A DNA stretch of 64,000 nt. Origin: Tetrapyrgos nigripes. Lineage: Eukaryota > Basidiomycota > Agaricomycetes > Agaricales > Campanellaceae. The stretch spans positions 744,001-808,000 of the forward strand of contig JAACJM010000002.1 of assembly GCA_013368315.1 (NCBI GenBank), in the 5' to 3' direction. Shown here piece after piece: positions 33,570 through 43,780 of this stretch (the stretch's first letter is position 1; each line of letters opens with the position of its first letter). A program made the translations under genes and the position numbers. Below the pieces are notes generated by a model. It worked only from the letters and a program-made list of their open reading frames with translations. It was not told the origin of the DNA and searched no databases.

Positions 33570-34590
33570 CTCACACTATTGAGCCAGGCTTGAAATCTTC
33601 TGACACAGTGTTTCTAGACAGCTTCATAATATGAAATGCAGCTTGAACATTATGATCACATATGATCAGTGTCCAATCTGGCTGAGAAAAGGATGCCTGA
33701 ATAGAGACCACTGGTTTACCAACAGCACTGTGCACATATTCATGTGGGACCCTATAAGCAAATGACTTTCCTCCCCATCATACAATTGAGCCAGCTAGGC
33801 TGGGTGATTGCTCTGAATTGTGAAGTGAGAATCCAGAAAGGATGGCCTTCCATAGCCAGATGGACTCAAACGATGTACTGAAACAATTTACAGTTTATGC
33901 ACATATAGGCCACTGTGAGACTTACCTCTTTCACCCCAAGAACAAGCTCCTTGCCTCAGATAGCACAATACAATGGCCCTCTGACTTCTAGGTCATGGAA
34001 TAGCTTAGCAGCTGGCACAGGTACACAGTCACCAGTAGGAGATTGGCAGAAGGCTAGACCTTTCATCATTGCATTTTGCTTTTTTGCATAATCAGGAATC
34101 TAGTATCAAAATGAATTAGTGGTTCATCAAACTTCATTAAATGAAGGTCTTACCTGGCAGTTGTGACATAGCTGAGCAGTTACCCATGGGTGAACTTTGA
34201 CAAAACTTGTATTATTCTGCCATTGTTCTTGTTGAACAGTGTGAAAGGTAACACTTTATCTACCTCTATCAAGGCTTGCTAAACAGTCAAGATGGAATTT
34301 AAAGAGGCCTAGTCCACAATAGAAGGACCCATGAGTACACACTGGCAATACCAGATAGGAAAGTACTAGCCTTGTTTGACTGGATGCACTGCCTCCTTCT
34401 TTGAGGAGCCCAATTTCCCAGCCTTGTAATTGATCTCTCTTTCAGTGAACAAGAAAACAGTGTACTCTGGCATGATCTGGTCAAGTTTAGACAATAGAGA
34501 AGGAGGACAACATGAAACAATGAGACATTGTGATATTGCAATTGCCATTTAGGACTCAGAGAAAACTTTCCCATCTCTTACTCATGTAGA
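33570..34590 (-). pseudogene. unrecognised multi-exon coding remnant
   Basis: On the minus strand three exon-like blocks joined by plausible GT/AG introns can be read. Block 1 (about 34550-34155) reads MPEYTVFLFTEREINYKAGK, YFPIWYCQCVLMGPSI and LPFTLFNKNNGRIIQVL. Block 2 (about 34100-33920) reads IPDYAKKQNAMMKGLAFCQS, CVPVPAAKLFHDLEVRGPLY. Block 3 (about 33870-33575) reads SFAYRVPHEYVHSAVGKPVV, SQPDWTLIICDHNVQAAFHI. At least six in-frame stops (TAG/TAA/TGA) interrupt it. The protein looks genuine but I do not recognise the family. It lies directly upstream of the copia gag piece and on the same strand. Confidence 0.5.
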
Positions 34591-34779
34591 GATTTGGTCC
34601 TGCTGGATAAATCTCTTTAAAAATAGTACAGTCACATTCTAGCATACCCATTTACAGGTAAATGAATTATATAGAAGTTTCCAGGACATGGGGAAAGGGC
34701 TGGAGGAGAGAGGAAAAGGTGTCCAGCCAAACAAATGAAGTTGATGTAATCAAGGGAAGTGACCCCCTCCCCCCTCACC

Positions 34780-35480
34780 CAATCCTAGCTCCACAATGAA
34801 GGATACTATTGCCCTGGGGTCTTTTTCACCTTCAACCTGGAGCGTAGGGACATGAGATAGACCCCAAGACCGAAAAAATGCATGAGAAACTCACCCAGAT
34901 CCACCATACCCTCCTCCTCCCCTCTACACCCAGTCCTAGCTCCACAATGAAAGATACTATTGCCATGGGGCTTTTTGCACCTTTAAACTGGAGTGTAGGA
35001 GCGTAGATAGACCCCAATACTGAAGAAATACATGAAAAACTCGCCTAGATCCATCATACCCTCCCCCTCCCCCCTACATCCAGTCCTAGCTCTACAACGA
35101 AAGATGTTATTGCCATGGGGTCTTTTGCACCTTGAAACTTGAGTGTAGACATATGAGATAGACCCCAAGACCGAAGAAATACATGAAAATTTGACCCAGA
35201 TCCACCATACCTTCCCCTCCCCCCTACACCCAGTCCTAGCTCCACAACGAAAGATGCTATTGCCATGTGGTCTTTTGCACCTTCAACCTGAAGTGGAGGA
35301 GCATGAGATAGACCCAAATACCAAAGAAATACATGAAAAACTTGCCCAGATTCACCATACCCTTCTCCTCCCCCTACACCCAGTCCTAGCTCCACAACGA
35401 AAGATGCTATTGCCATGGGGTCTTTTTCACCTTCAACCTGGAGTTTAGGAGCGTGAGATAGACCCCAAGACCAAAGAAAT
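34780..35480. repeat. tandem repeat, five units of 150 bp
   Basis: Units start at about 34780, 34931, 35081, 35231 and 35381 with CAGTCCTAGCTCCACAACGA, followed by AAAGATGCTATTGCCATGGG, TCTTTTGCACCTTCAACCTG, a GAGATAGACCCCAAGACC block, AAATACATGAAAAACT and a pyrimidine run ATACCCTCCCCCTCCCCCCT. The period of about 150 is divisible by three, and on the minus strand units 2-5 stay open (35054-35512) as a repeat of roughly 50 residues (FVVELGLGVGGRG, FHVFLWYLGLSHAP). Confidence 0.92.
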
Positions 35481-35795
35481 TTTATACTGCTCAACCATCT
35501 TATATTGCTCACTGCACTGTTCCACCTTACACTCTTACCTTACATTCTTACCTTACATTCTTATGTTTACAATAATGCCCGAGTCTGTTGTACACTCAGG
35601 GCTCTTAGGCTTTGCACTCTTACTACATGTGTGACATAGGCAAGGTGTGTTACAATAGCACATAACAAACTAATTGTACAAATAGTTGACAAATAGTAAA
35701 ACTTACAAGATTAGGTAATCAGGGTGCCATCAGTCCTCCTTCCATAATTGGACTACATCACTCGGTTAAAGAGCATGTAGCTCCGGCTTTCCATA

Positions 35796-38700
35796 CCTTT
35801 TCGACTTGAAATAGGTTGATTACCAACCTAAGTTATCTTCACAGTGTCTCGGTGAGGCTTTCAACTTAAAAATTTAGTAATTATTCTTGACATTGCTGCA
35901 CAGCGATGTCTCCGTTATTCCTCTAAACTCGGGATATGTACCCCATTCTCTTAGGCTGAATAGAAAATAGTTGAGGGGCAGGAATTACGAGGCCCTTTAA
36001 GGCCGGCCGAGTTAACTCAGGTCGACCAGTCGTAAAAATTCCCAGAGGTTCAGCTACCCGACAACCGGAATGTCCAGACTCGGTCTGGACTCTCAAGTTC
36101 ACTAGTCGAGGTCGATGACCCACTGGGCCCACCAACCACTGGCCTTCAGACGTGTTTTCCTTCCTTCAGCAGACCTCAAAAGCCATAAAGAACCGCTAAA
36201 ACAAACCGTCTTTGAAATCTTTGGCCAGCGCAATCCTCTTTGTGATCTGCTCAATTGGTCGTGAATAAGTAGGTTCGATCCTATGATGGAAATGGCGTGA
36301 GTCCCGCTCCAAATCTTTTTCCAACGTTCTTTGTTTCATTCTCTTTTTTTTTCTTCCCCTTCTTCATGAGTACTGCCCGTTTCCTCTTCGATCCAATACT
36401 CTCTTCACTGCTTTGTCACATATGCCTTCCTTTCTTATGGTGATGATACTATGCGCATAGATATGCCTTGTTCTTGTCCATCTTTTTTCCAGCTGTGAAC
36501 GCATATGCGTATTGTTTTTCTCATGGGACCGTTTGATTTGTGTGTACATTTTCCCCTTCAAATCGTTATAACTTATTCCGTTTGGCTCTAATTGTGCTCG
36601 TGCCATTCTGTTATTATAAGGCTATGTGCGTTAGTCTCTCTCCAGCCTTTTCCTGCATATATTCACGCCGTTCCCCAGGGCCCAAGTGTATCCTTTCTCT
36701 TCCTGCTCATGTCCACCCTTTTTTCATGATCATATGAGTAGATGCATATTTGTTTTGGTTTCTCCTTGGTTTCTCCATAGGGTTCTTCCTAGGCTTTACC
36801 TATATGCCTATATGCACGACATTTGTTTTTCATTCACTACCCTCCCTATCACCTGGGCCCAGCTAAGGCTCAGAACCAGGCTAACTCTGACTGTGACTGT
36901 CCGATCGACTACCTTATTAAATCGTTACCCATCTGGCTTCCATGTCTAGCCAATGCTTCCCAATTCACCTCCTCATGTCCTACTTAAACATGGTATATGG
37001 TAGGTATGGATCCCATTCTACTTAATACATGACAATGTACATGCCTATCTTGAATTTTTGATGGTTGTGAAATGTTTTGCTGAATGAGTATTAGCAAAAA
37101 GCTCTCTAGAGTCTAAGCTCGGGCCTCGTAATTTGCCATGAGAAGCAGTGGCACTTTCCCCAGTTTGGCGTTTTCTTGGTTTGAGTTTTATCAAGGACTA
37201 TTCACGACGGGATGAGTGTATTTTTGTGCATTTTTGAACTGGAGTAAATCTCGAATATATGAAGGAATGTGGGCCAGCGCTTGCGCGTGGCAATAACGAG
37301 GCCCAGTTAGAATAGGGGCAGTTATGATGGCAGCAAGACTGGGTTTGTAAGAACGAATCCCATAAATGGCCCTCTTAATCTGATAGCATAAGAAAGCCCA
37401 GGGAATTGAGGCGAGTACCAGCAGCAGCTTGTTGCGCATTGAGATGGTGGTTGCGACACGCTGACGCTACGGCAATTGCCGAAAACCGGAGCGGACAGCA
37501 AATAATTACCGAACCGGTGGAACGACATAGCATAGCCACAGCTGCGGACCTGGGATTATAAGAATGAGTCCCTAAAGGGCCCCATAACAGTCGGCGTTAG
37601 CCCATTTTCTTTTTGATTTTATTTTTTTCTTTCACCTGCACAGGTTCTCCGAGTCTCTTGTTCTGATACCAGTCAAGGTGATTGAACTCAGCTTTGAAAC
37701 AGTATGGTAATGTGATCAACCAATTTACAAAAGCCACAGTCAATGTAGCCTACCTATATCTTCACCGTAACATAGCCCTATGTTTAGGTGTCGGGATATG
37801 AGGGTGAGATGATGGATCTGGATGAGGGGATATCGGTATGCTGAGGTCTCTGATGAGGGTGGGGGGAGGAAGGATGATGTGTTTTAACTAGCAAAGGTAC
37901 GCGTTACACGGCGTCTGTTCTATTGTTTTGGTCTGTTCTGTTCTGTTCATCTGTTCCGTTCCGTCCTTCTCATTCACTAATCCCCCACTTCGTGGTATGT
38001 GACTAGGTCGTATCTTTGCTTCTCTCTTTCTTCCACTTTCTTTCTTTACTTCTTTTCCTTTTTTCTCTTTATTTCCTTCTCTTCTTCTCTTCTTCTCTTC
38101 TTCTCTTCTCCACTTCGTCTTCCTATCGTTTAACATACTGTATATATACACCTCTTCCACCCTCGTCCGAATCTGAAGAAAAGGGAGTCATGAACGAGAA
38201 AAAGCACGAAAATTGACGCGAGAACGAAAACGGAAACATCGGCAACACTCGACACCGACATAGAACATACAACGCCTCTCCGTCATCATCCAAATTGTCA
38301 AATCAGTGCTCTCGAACTTTTCAAAACCCACACAACCCTATCAATCTATCAATAAGGGAGAGGTCTGGAAAGACAGATTGACAAAAACAACAGAACGAAA
38401 GAACGAAAGAAAGGAAAACAATGAAATTTGATAAAGAAAATAAAGAAAACATCAAACACTCACCTCTTTCTGTTCCATTGTTTCGTCGTTTCATCGTCCA
38501 TGATAAAAGTGCAAGGGCAAGGTCAACATATCCACAACTCCGCCCTCCCGCCTCCTCATTCTTCACTGTTCACTCGTCGTATTCTCCACACCCATCCTCA
38601 TCATAAGTACTCCGTCCCTCTCCCCTCTCCCCATCCCATCCAATCCCCATCCTTAACCCAACTGATCCAACTACATCTTTCCCGCAAAATCATTCCACAT

Positions 38701-39216
38701 TCGTCTCTTGGTTCCGGCCACAAGTTTCTACCTTACGAGTACCTTGCCAGGTGCTTGCGAGACAAAGTACGACCAAGCTCTTTTCAAGTGATACCGATCG
38801 TAATAGAACTACCCCGCCCTGAACGCTGCGAGCTCCGTCCTGCCTCACCTCGTCCAAAAATAAAAGCGGTCACAGATTCCTAATTCTCCGTTTCCGACAT
38901 CTATTTGGAATTCTGTACCACCTACTATTGGTAGCTAGACCTGACTCCAGAAACTTCAGAGAATGTCAACGTACTACGTCGCAGTTGATCACTTCCAAAA
39001 TTCTGGATGCAAGGTATTACAAGGTGAGTACCGGGTGCGAGCATGATTTGAAAGATATTCAATTTCCTGAAGATCGACAACCTTCCTCTAGACGGCGACC
39101 TCTCTGAGCAATCTCCAGGTCTACACGACGGTGACATTCTCCCGTCTTGAATCGACGCCAATAATAGTCTTCATACATTTGAATTTACTAATGATCTGCC
39201 CCCTTCGCGCAAGGCA
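35796..39216. other. gene-poor interval
   Basis: No gene is supported over 3.4 kb. Noted structures: AGGTTGATTACCAACCT at 35812-35828; a tRNA-like D-arm/T-arm fragment near 36241-36290; two related blocks at about 37341-37384 and 37552-37592 (GGG..T..TAAGAA.GA.TCCC); and GAATGTGGGCCAGCGC near 37264, which recurs near 42670. Long reading frames here lack conserved motifs. Confidence 0.5.
38018..38117 (+). repeat. polypyrimidine tract
   Basis: About 100 bp of almost pure C/T on the plus strand, ending in repeated CTTCTCTTCTTCTCTT. Simple-sequence expansion, no gene. Confidence 0.85.
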
Positions 39217-39251
39217 GATGATCATTGTATGTGTGACTCGAGTGGATGGAG

Positions 39252-39259
39252 TATAAAAG
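39252..39259 (+). promoter_or_regulatory. TATA box of the secreted-protein gene
   Basis: TATAAAAG 155 bp upstream of the start codon at 39407, preceded by GAGTGGATGGAG and followed by C/T-rich sequence with CATC/TCACACTTC that would hold the start site. Sequence and spacing suit a strongly expressed fungal gene. Confidence 0.55.
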
Positions 39260-39406
39260 CACATTTGACCTCATCACACTTCTTCTTATCCTTCCTCACA
39301 CTCACAACCAACAGGTGGGCTCTGACTTTTTCTATCATCTGGGCTGTGCCAGTGCGCTTACTCACTCTACTTGTTCATCCTCTTCAAGTTGCAGTTTACT
39401 ATAACT

Positions 39407-39988
39407 ATGCGCGTCTTCGCTGTATTCTCTGCCCTTGCCGCTGCTGGCTTCGCTACTGCTCAAGAAGCTGCACGTTTCGGTTCAGTCAATGTTAGCCCTT
39501 GTGGCTTCACTGGTGGTGATGTGAGCGCATACTCACAGTTATGATCAAATTCACCTACTTACTCATTTCCTCATTTCTTCGACACTCGCAGGCCATTACA
39601 ATCACCTACAACGCCACCACCGCCATCCAACACGACAATGTTCCTCAATCTGTCGGCCTCTGGATCCAGGGTATCAATGTGACCGACGGAATTCGAACTA
39701 CCACCACTCCGTTCTTCAGACTCGCGCATAACGACAGTCTCAATGCTCAGGCAGACCCGATCTTCACCGCTCAACTCACCGTAAGTATCCCATACTTTAC
39801 TTCCATAGGCAGAGATTGCTTCAGTGTCCAGATACGATGATACTGATTGCATTCGAATTTCGTAGCTTCCCGAGATATTCGCTACCTTCACTACCCAGAG
39901 CTGGCAGGTTACGTCGTTCATCATTTACGGCAACGACGTACTCACCGAGTTCGGTGGTACTACCGACACATGCCCTCAAACCAACTGA
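39407..39988 (+). CDS. small secreted protein, 141 aa, family not recognised
   Basis: Three exons (39407-39520, 39592-39780, 39866-39988) with canonical GTGAGC/GCAG and GTAAGT/GTAG introns of 71 and 85 nt, both in phase 0. The product starts with a clear signal peptide (MRVFAVFSALAAAGFATAQ), then RFGSVNVSPCGFTGGDAITI, a central region with NAT and NVT glycosylation sequons, VPQSVGLWIQGINVTDGI, and ends TDTCPQTN. Two Cys remain in the mature form and could pair. Length, signal and low Cys number suit a small secreted beta-rich protein. No enzymatic motif is visible. It is the first clean cellular gene to the right of the transposon block and has its own TATA box. Confidence 0.8.
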
Positions 39989-40311
39989 ATAGGTATGAAT
40001 TGAGGGTATTGGTCAGTGCTGGGACTCGTAAAGGACAACGATGGACCAACTGAGTGCTTGTGGACTGTGATACTTACCCGGGACTTTCTGATCCCCTTTG
40101 CTCCCATAAATATTGTTTAGTACTTGCGAAGAATAGTTACTTTCGTGAAAAAACGAACTTGAGTAAAATAAAACGTGAAAACCCTGTTTGATGACGTCAT
40201 GCCAACGCGTTGCAACTGTGTTGCCTTGACGCTCACTCTAACCACCACCATCTCTCCTTCCTACTTCTCTTTCCCCACAACCCTCAAGTATCCTCAAGTA
40301 TCCTCAAGTAT
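39989..40311. other. intergenic between secreted protein and small basic ORF
   Basis: No gene. It contains GATGACGTCATGCC (40190-40203), a TGACGTCA palindrome of the CRE type, and three consecutive TATCCTCAAG 10-mers at about 40281-40312, just before the next ATG. Confidence 0.5.
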
Positions 40312-40470
40312 GTCCTCAAATAGTCGTACCCAAAAGCGCAGAGCCTCCTCTGAACCAGAAGAACCATCCAAACCTAAGAAACCACGTGCTCCCCGCAAGT
40401 CTCAACTTGTGAATGAGAAAATAGACACAGACGAAGAGCACCACAAAAACCTACGCCCCAATATCTGCTG
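40312..40470 (+). CDS. short basic ORF, possibly a truncated nuclear protein
   Basis: From ATG 40312, 52 residues: MSSNSRTQKRRASSEPEEPS, KPKKPRAPRKSQLVNEKI, DEEHHKNLRPNIC. Pro/Lys-rich with an NLS-like KPKKPRAPRK. It is preceded by a repeated TATCCTCAAG tract and followed by an AT-rich motif cluster. A frame further on (about 40852-40954) reads VERPKRQRLEEMWEEAGIKE and could be a later exon, but no convincing splice path was found. It may be the 5' remnant of a longer gene broken by the intervening AT-rich insertion. Confidence 0.35.
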
Positions 40471-40471
40471 A

Positions 40472-43204
40472 GATCTCGTCTGATTTTCAGTATTTTGTCT
40501 ATTCAAGAAATGCCACAAGATATCAGTGAGATGGAGAATATTTGAGCGGATAATGGCAATATATCGAGGTCACTTTGCAATATAATGCGGACAGGGAAAG
40601 TAATGAGAAGTGAACGAAACATTGCAAAATGAGCGGAGTATTGCGAGACAAGCAATATATTACGAGATGAGCAAAGTATTGAAAAGTGAGTAAGATATTC
40701 TGCAGTGAACAAGATATCAACCAGTGAATACATTGGGATAGCGGACCTTACATCCAGGGCAAAGCTGATCATAAGACACGTATATTCAGAGACTATGTAC
40801 AACTACACGAGTACAGAGTGGTAATCTATGTATAAGACGAATGAAAACCACGCACGAGGGATCCAAAAGACGTTGAAAGGCCGAAAAGGCAGAGACTCGA
40901 GGAAATGTGGGAGGAAGCCGGCATTAAAGAGGAGACAAAACCTAACGAACATTGAGCATCACTATTAGAAATGGAATACGATGGAGGGAAGCTCACCAGA
41001 TTATGGTCAGGTAAATATCTATGCCCATGACACGCAATGCTGTTAGTAACATGAAGGAAGGACTTGAAGAACCGGAAACTCACCATAGAAGCGCATATAT
41101 GCGCCTTATTGTTTGAGAGGTGAGCGCGCATGCAACTCTGGACAAGATAAGCAAAGAGTTGAAGCCGATGAGGGCAGAACGCGTACCTTGTTCATCCTAA
41201 CGGTAACCTTCCCAAAATTTCGGGTCCAAGGGTCTGAAGAAGGTCAACGGTCGCTGTTCCGTATGACCACGGAAAGGGGCTTGAAGCTGGAACAAGAGCT
41301 GGCTTTGACAAAGATAGTCCTTGGCGGGAGCTGAAATCGAGTCAGAGACAGTCTCTAACGAGTAAGAAGGGAAGACAGAGGAGGAGGAGGAGGGATGGTG
41401 ATGGTACGGGTGCAAGAAGTGAAGGGACGCGTCACCCTGTTTTGACGCATTTTGGTCGGAGTTTCAATTACAACGTCACCTTCAAGTCTTTACGACTTTA
41501 TGACCTCCTTCCCTGCTCATCGACACGACGGTCACAATGGCTCGAACCTTTATACGATAAAGACGAGTAGTCCTTTCCTTTCTCCCTCAAGTTAGCTAGG
41601 ACACAGTAGACTGGTTTTATATGGCGTGTGCTGTATGAGGCGAAGTATCTATGAAACATTAGCAATATAAGTATCATTTTTCAATGTATTGAAAACGACT
41701 CAAAATTTCTTCAAAACCTGCTGAAAACCTCGCCAATATGTCGCCAAAGTTTGGACCCGTCCGTGATACTTTGCGAAATGACCCAAAATATTGCAAGATC
41801 TTGCCCCGTTTTGCAAAACACCGCGATTCGGACCCAGATATCATCAATACTTCAACAATACCTCAACGAAAGATCACCCTGTTTCAGAATCAGCCAATAT
41901 TTTGCCGTATATTGGTCCGTTTTTCAATATTTTGGTCTGTCAGTTTTTGTGGTGAGACGGAGAAAAAGGAGACGGAGAAAAAGGAGGCGAAGAAGCGAGC
42001 ACAGGATGCAAAGAAAGAATGAGAGTCATCTCTGGTACCGTGGAAGACGGATGAAGAGTTCAAATGGCCCACTGGAACGTTGGTGAGTGTTGCACTGCGG
42101 GCAAAGGCAGCTCTTTTCAATGAGAAGAGCCTGAGAAGATTCTGAGAAGATTTCAAATCCGCTCAATAAAAGATCACTGAGAAGAGTTTGAGAAGAATTG
42201 AAATCATCTCTGTGCTTTTCATCATCTCTCATCACACCGTTCATGGCCAAATTCCCCTTTGGAGATTTCTCTGATAACCAGACACTTTACATTGATTCAC
42301 TTTACATCGCAAAATCCGAGTCAATATCATCCCTCCATCTCACTACAAAAGCACTCCATCTTACTACAAAAGTCACTCATATTCTCACCTATCTCACTAC
42401 GAGGTTCTTACTAAAGTCTCCTCTATCAAATACCTCACACCACTTCACTATCAAAGTCTCTCATATTTTACAGCGCACCATCAAACATGATTCGACGACT
42501 CCGACTTGGCTCTGCAAGTTTCTGATCTGATCACCTGCCGTGGGACTACCGTCACGAAGGATGACGTGCTCGATTTCATTGGTTAGGATTTAGAGTAGAT
42601 GTAGGCCGTGGTGGGCTATAGCACATCTACACCCGGCATGTTTGTAGAGGACCGTGCCGTGTATTTCTATCTATGAAAGGGATGTGGGCCAGCGCCGCGG
42701 CGTGGCGAGTACGAGGCCGCAGAATTTACCTCAGACTAGCCATTAAATTGTATTTGAGATGCTGGTAAATGGGCAATAAATGGGAAGACAACGCGGGGTC
42801 GCTGGACACAGGCTTTAAGCAAACAAACTGTGACGTCACTGTCCAAAACAAAGCTTGGGAGATTTAGGAATAGACAAACGGGGAAAGCAGGGGGCGATTT
42901 GACATATGTAGCCACATGCGGAAATGGAGTGTAAAGAACTCGTCCTTCATTTTATTTCAGCCTCGTAATCCACAATGGACTGCTCCATATGGGACCGTTT
43001 TCCGGGAAGAACTGCTATATGGAGTAACTTCGGCGCCGGGAGAAAAGTCGAGATTTATTCTCATCGTTCAAATATGGACTCATCCTGCCGTGTATTGGAA
43101 GTCGCCGCCTCATTTCTGCCTGTCATGTCTCTCAGAACAACCCCTGCAGTCCTCTTAGCAGCTTCTACATTGTCTAGAACGACCAGCTCGCCATACCGTC
43201 TACA
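40472..43204. other. gene-poor, two CAATAT-rich clusters
   Basis: No gene is supported. 40535-40790 and 41665-41945 are dense in CAATAT/ATATTG and GCAAAGTATTG-like words spaced about 20-25 bp apart, which looks like degenerate short tandem repeats or subterminal transposon repeats. 42340-42480 has repeated CTCCATCTTACTACAAAAG-like blocks. GGATGTGGGCCAGCGCCGCG near 42670 resembles the copy near 37264. Confidence 0.4.
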
Positions 43205-43780
43205 ATGTCATCGATGACCTACTACGACAACGCTCAAGCTTCTTCCTCTTCTCTTCCTCTACCTGCTCCCGCAGTCACACAAGAACCTCCAACCACCCAA
43301 CCAATCGACTCTGCTTCCCTCGGGTACGATTTCTCCTTATCCAGGTCATCTGCACAAGAACGCCGACGCGACCGTCGTCTGTCGCTTTCAGACCTGGAAA
43401 CCCAAAATGCCGTGAGACACCTCGAGTTGGGTTTTGTGTGTGTTTCGTTCCGTTTATTCGTTGTCTCGTCCTTACTTCCATTCATGCAGTATTCCCTCCA
43501 TTCTGGATCCTCGGAGCTTGTATCCTCTTGTCTCCGCTCCGTGCTCCAGAGCCAGCACCTGTTCCCTCATCCAACTCTTCCTCGGACTAGGCGTCAGAGG
43601 CGTCCTTTACGACTGCCTGGCTTCCAGAGGAAACCGAAGCAGAACGTCAAGCTATGATCGACCACATGCGCAAGGCGGAGTTAAAGTGGGCTTGTAGATG
43701 CTACTGGCCCTGCTCTCCTGGTCGTGGTTTTCGTTGGCATTGCAGCTGGGTTGACGATTTATGCTTTGTTGAGGACATGA
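43205..43780 (+). pseudogene. small membrane-protein gene with several lesions
   Basis: Exon 1 (43205-43411) encodes a Ser/Pro-rich N-terminus (MSSMTYYDNAQASSSSLPLP, then RRRDRRLSLSDLETQNA). A 78-nt intron (43412-43489) follows. Downstream, but one frame off, is IFPPFWILGACILLSPLRAP, a pattern I know from short basidiomycete membrane proteins, then a TAG, then EETEAERQAMIDHMRKAELK and WA.RC, and after another frame change a hydrophobic helix (PALLVVVFVGIAAGLTIYAL) ending at TGA 43780. Three independent disruptions in a conserved order suggest a decaying gene. Alternatively, errors in the sequence or undetected splices would explain it. The intact homolog would be an approximately 190-aa protein with two membrane helices. 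Confidence 0.5.

Larger units (their letters stand above)
32174..35795. mobile_element. possible DNA transposon bounded by 39-bp inverted repeats
   Basis: TATGGAAAGCCAGAGCTACA... at 32174-32211 is the near-exact reverse complement of 35757-35795 (...AGCTCCGGCTTTCCATA), differing by one indel and one substitution over 39 bp, 3.6 kb apart. Between them lie a copia gag piece, an unrecognised spliced coding remnant and a 150-bp tandem repeat. Words of the type AGGTTGAT/ATCAACCT cluster just outside both arms. The element type is unknown, no clear target duplication was found, and the arms could also be two independent MITE-like copies. Confidence 0.45.

Noticed and set aside
34780..35480. CRISPR-like tandem repeat array
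   Set aside because: Units are contiguous 150-bp repeats without unique spacers, in a eukaryotic genome; it is a minisatellite.
35054..35512. Treating the minus-strand frame over the 150-bp repeat as a gene
   Set aside because: It starts and ends within the repeat array, has no promoter or splice context, and is adequately explained by a period divisible by three; kept only as an observation.
36241..36290. tRNA-like fragment with TGCTCAATTGGT (D-arm/box A-like) and GGTTCGATCC (T-arm/box B-like)
   Set aside because: The two boxes are only about 17 nt apart, with no room for an anticodon arm and no acceptor stem. At best a decayed tRNA-derived SINE piece.
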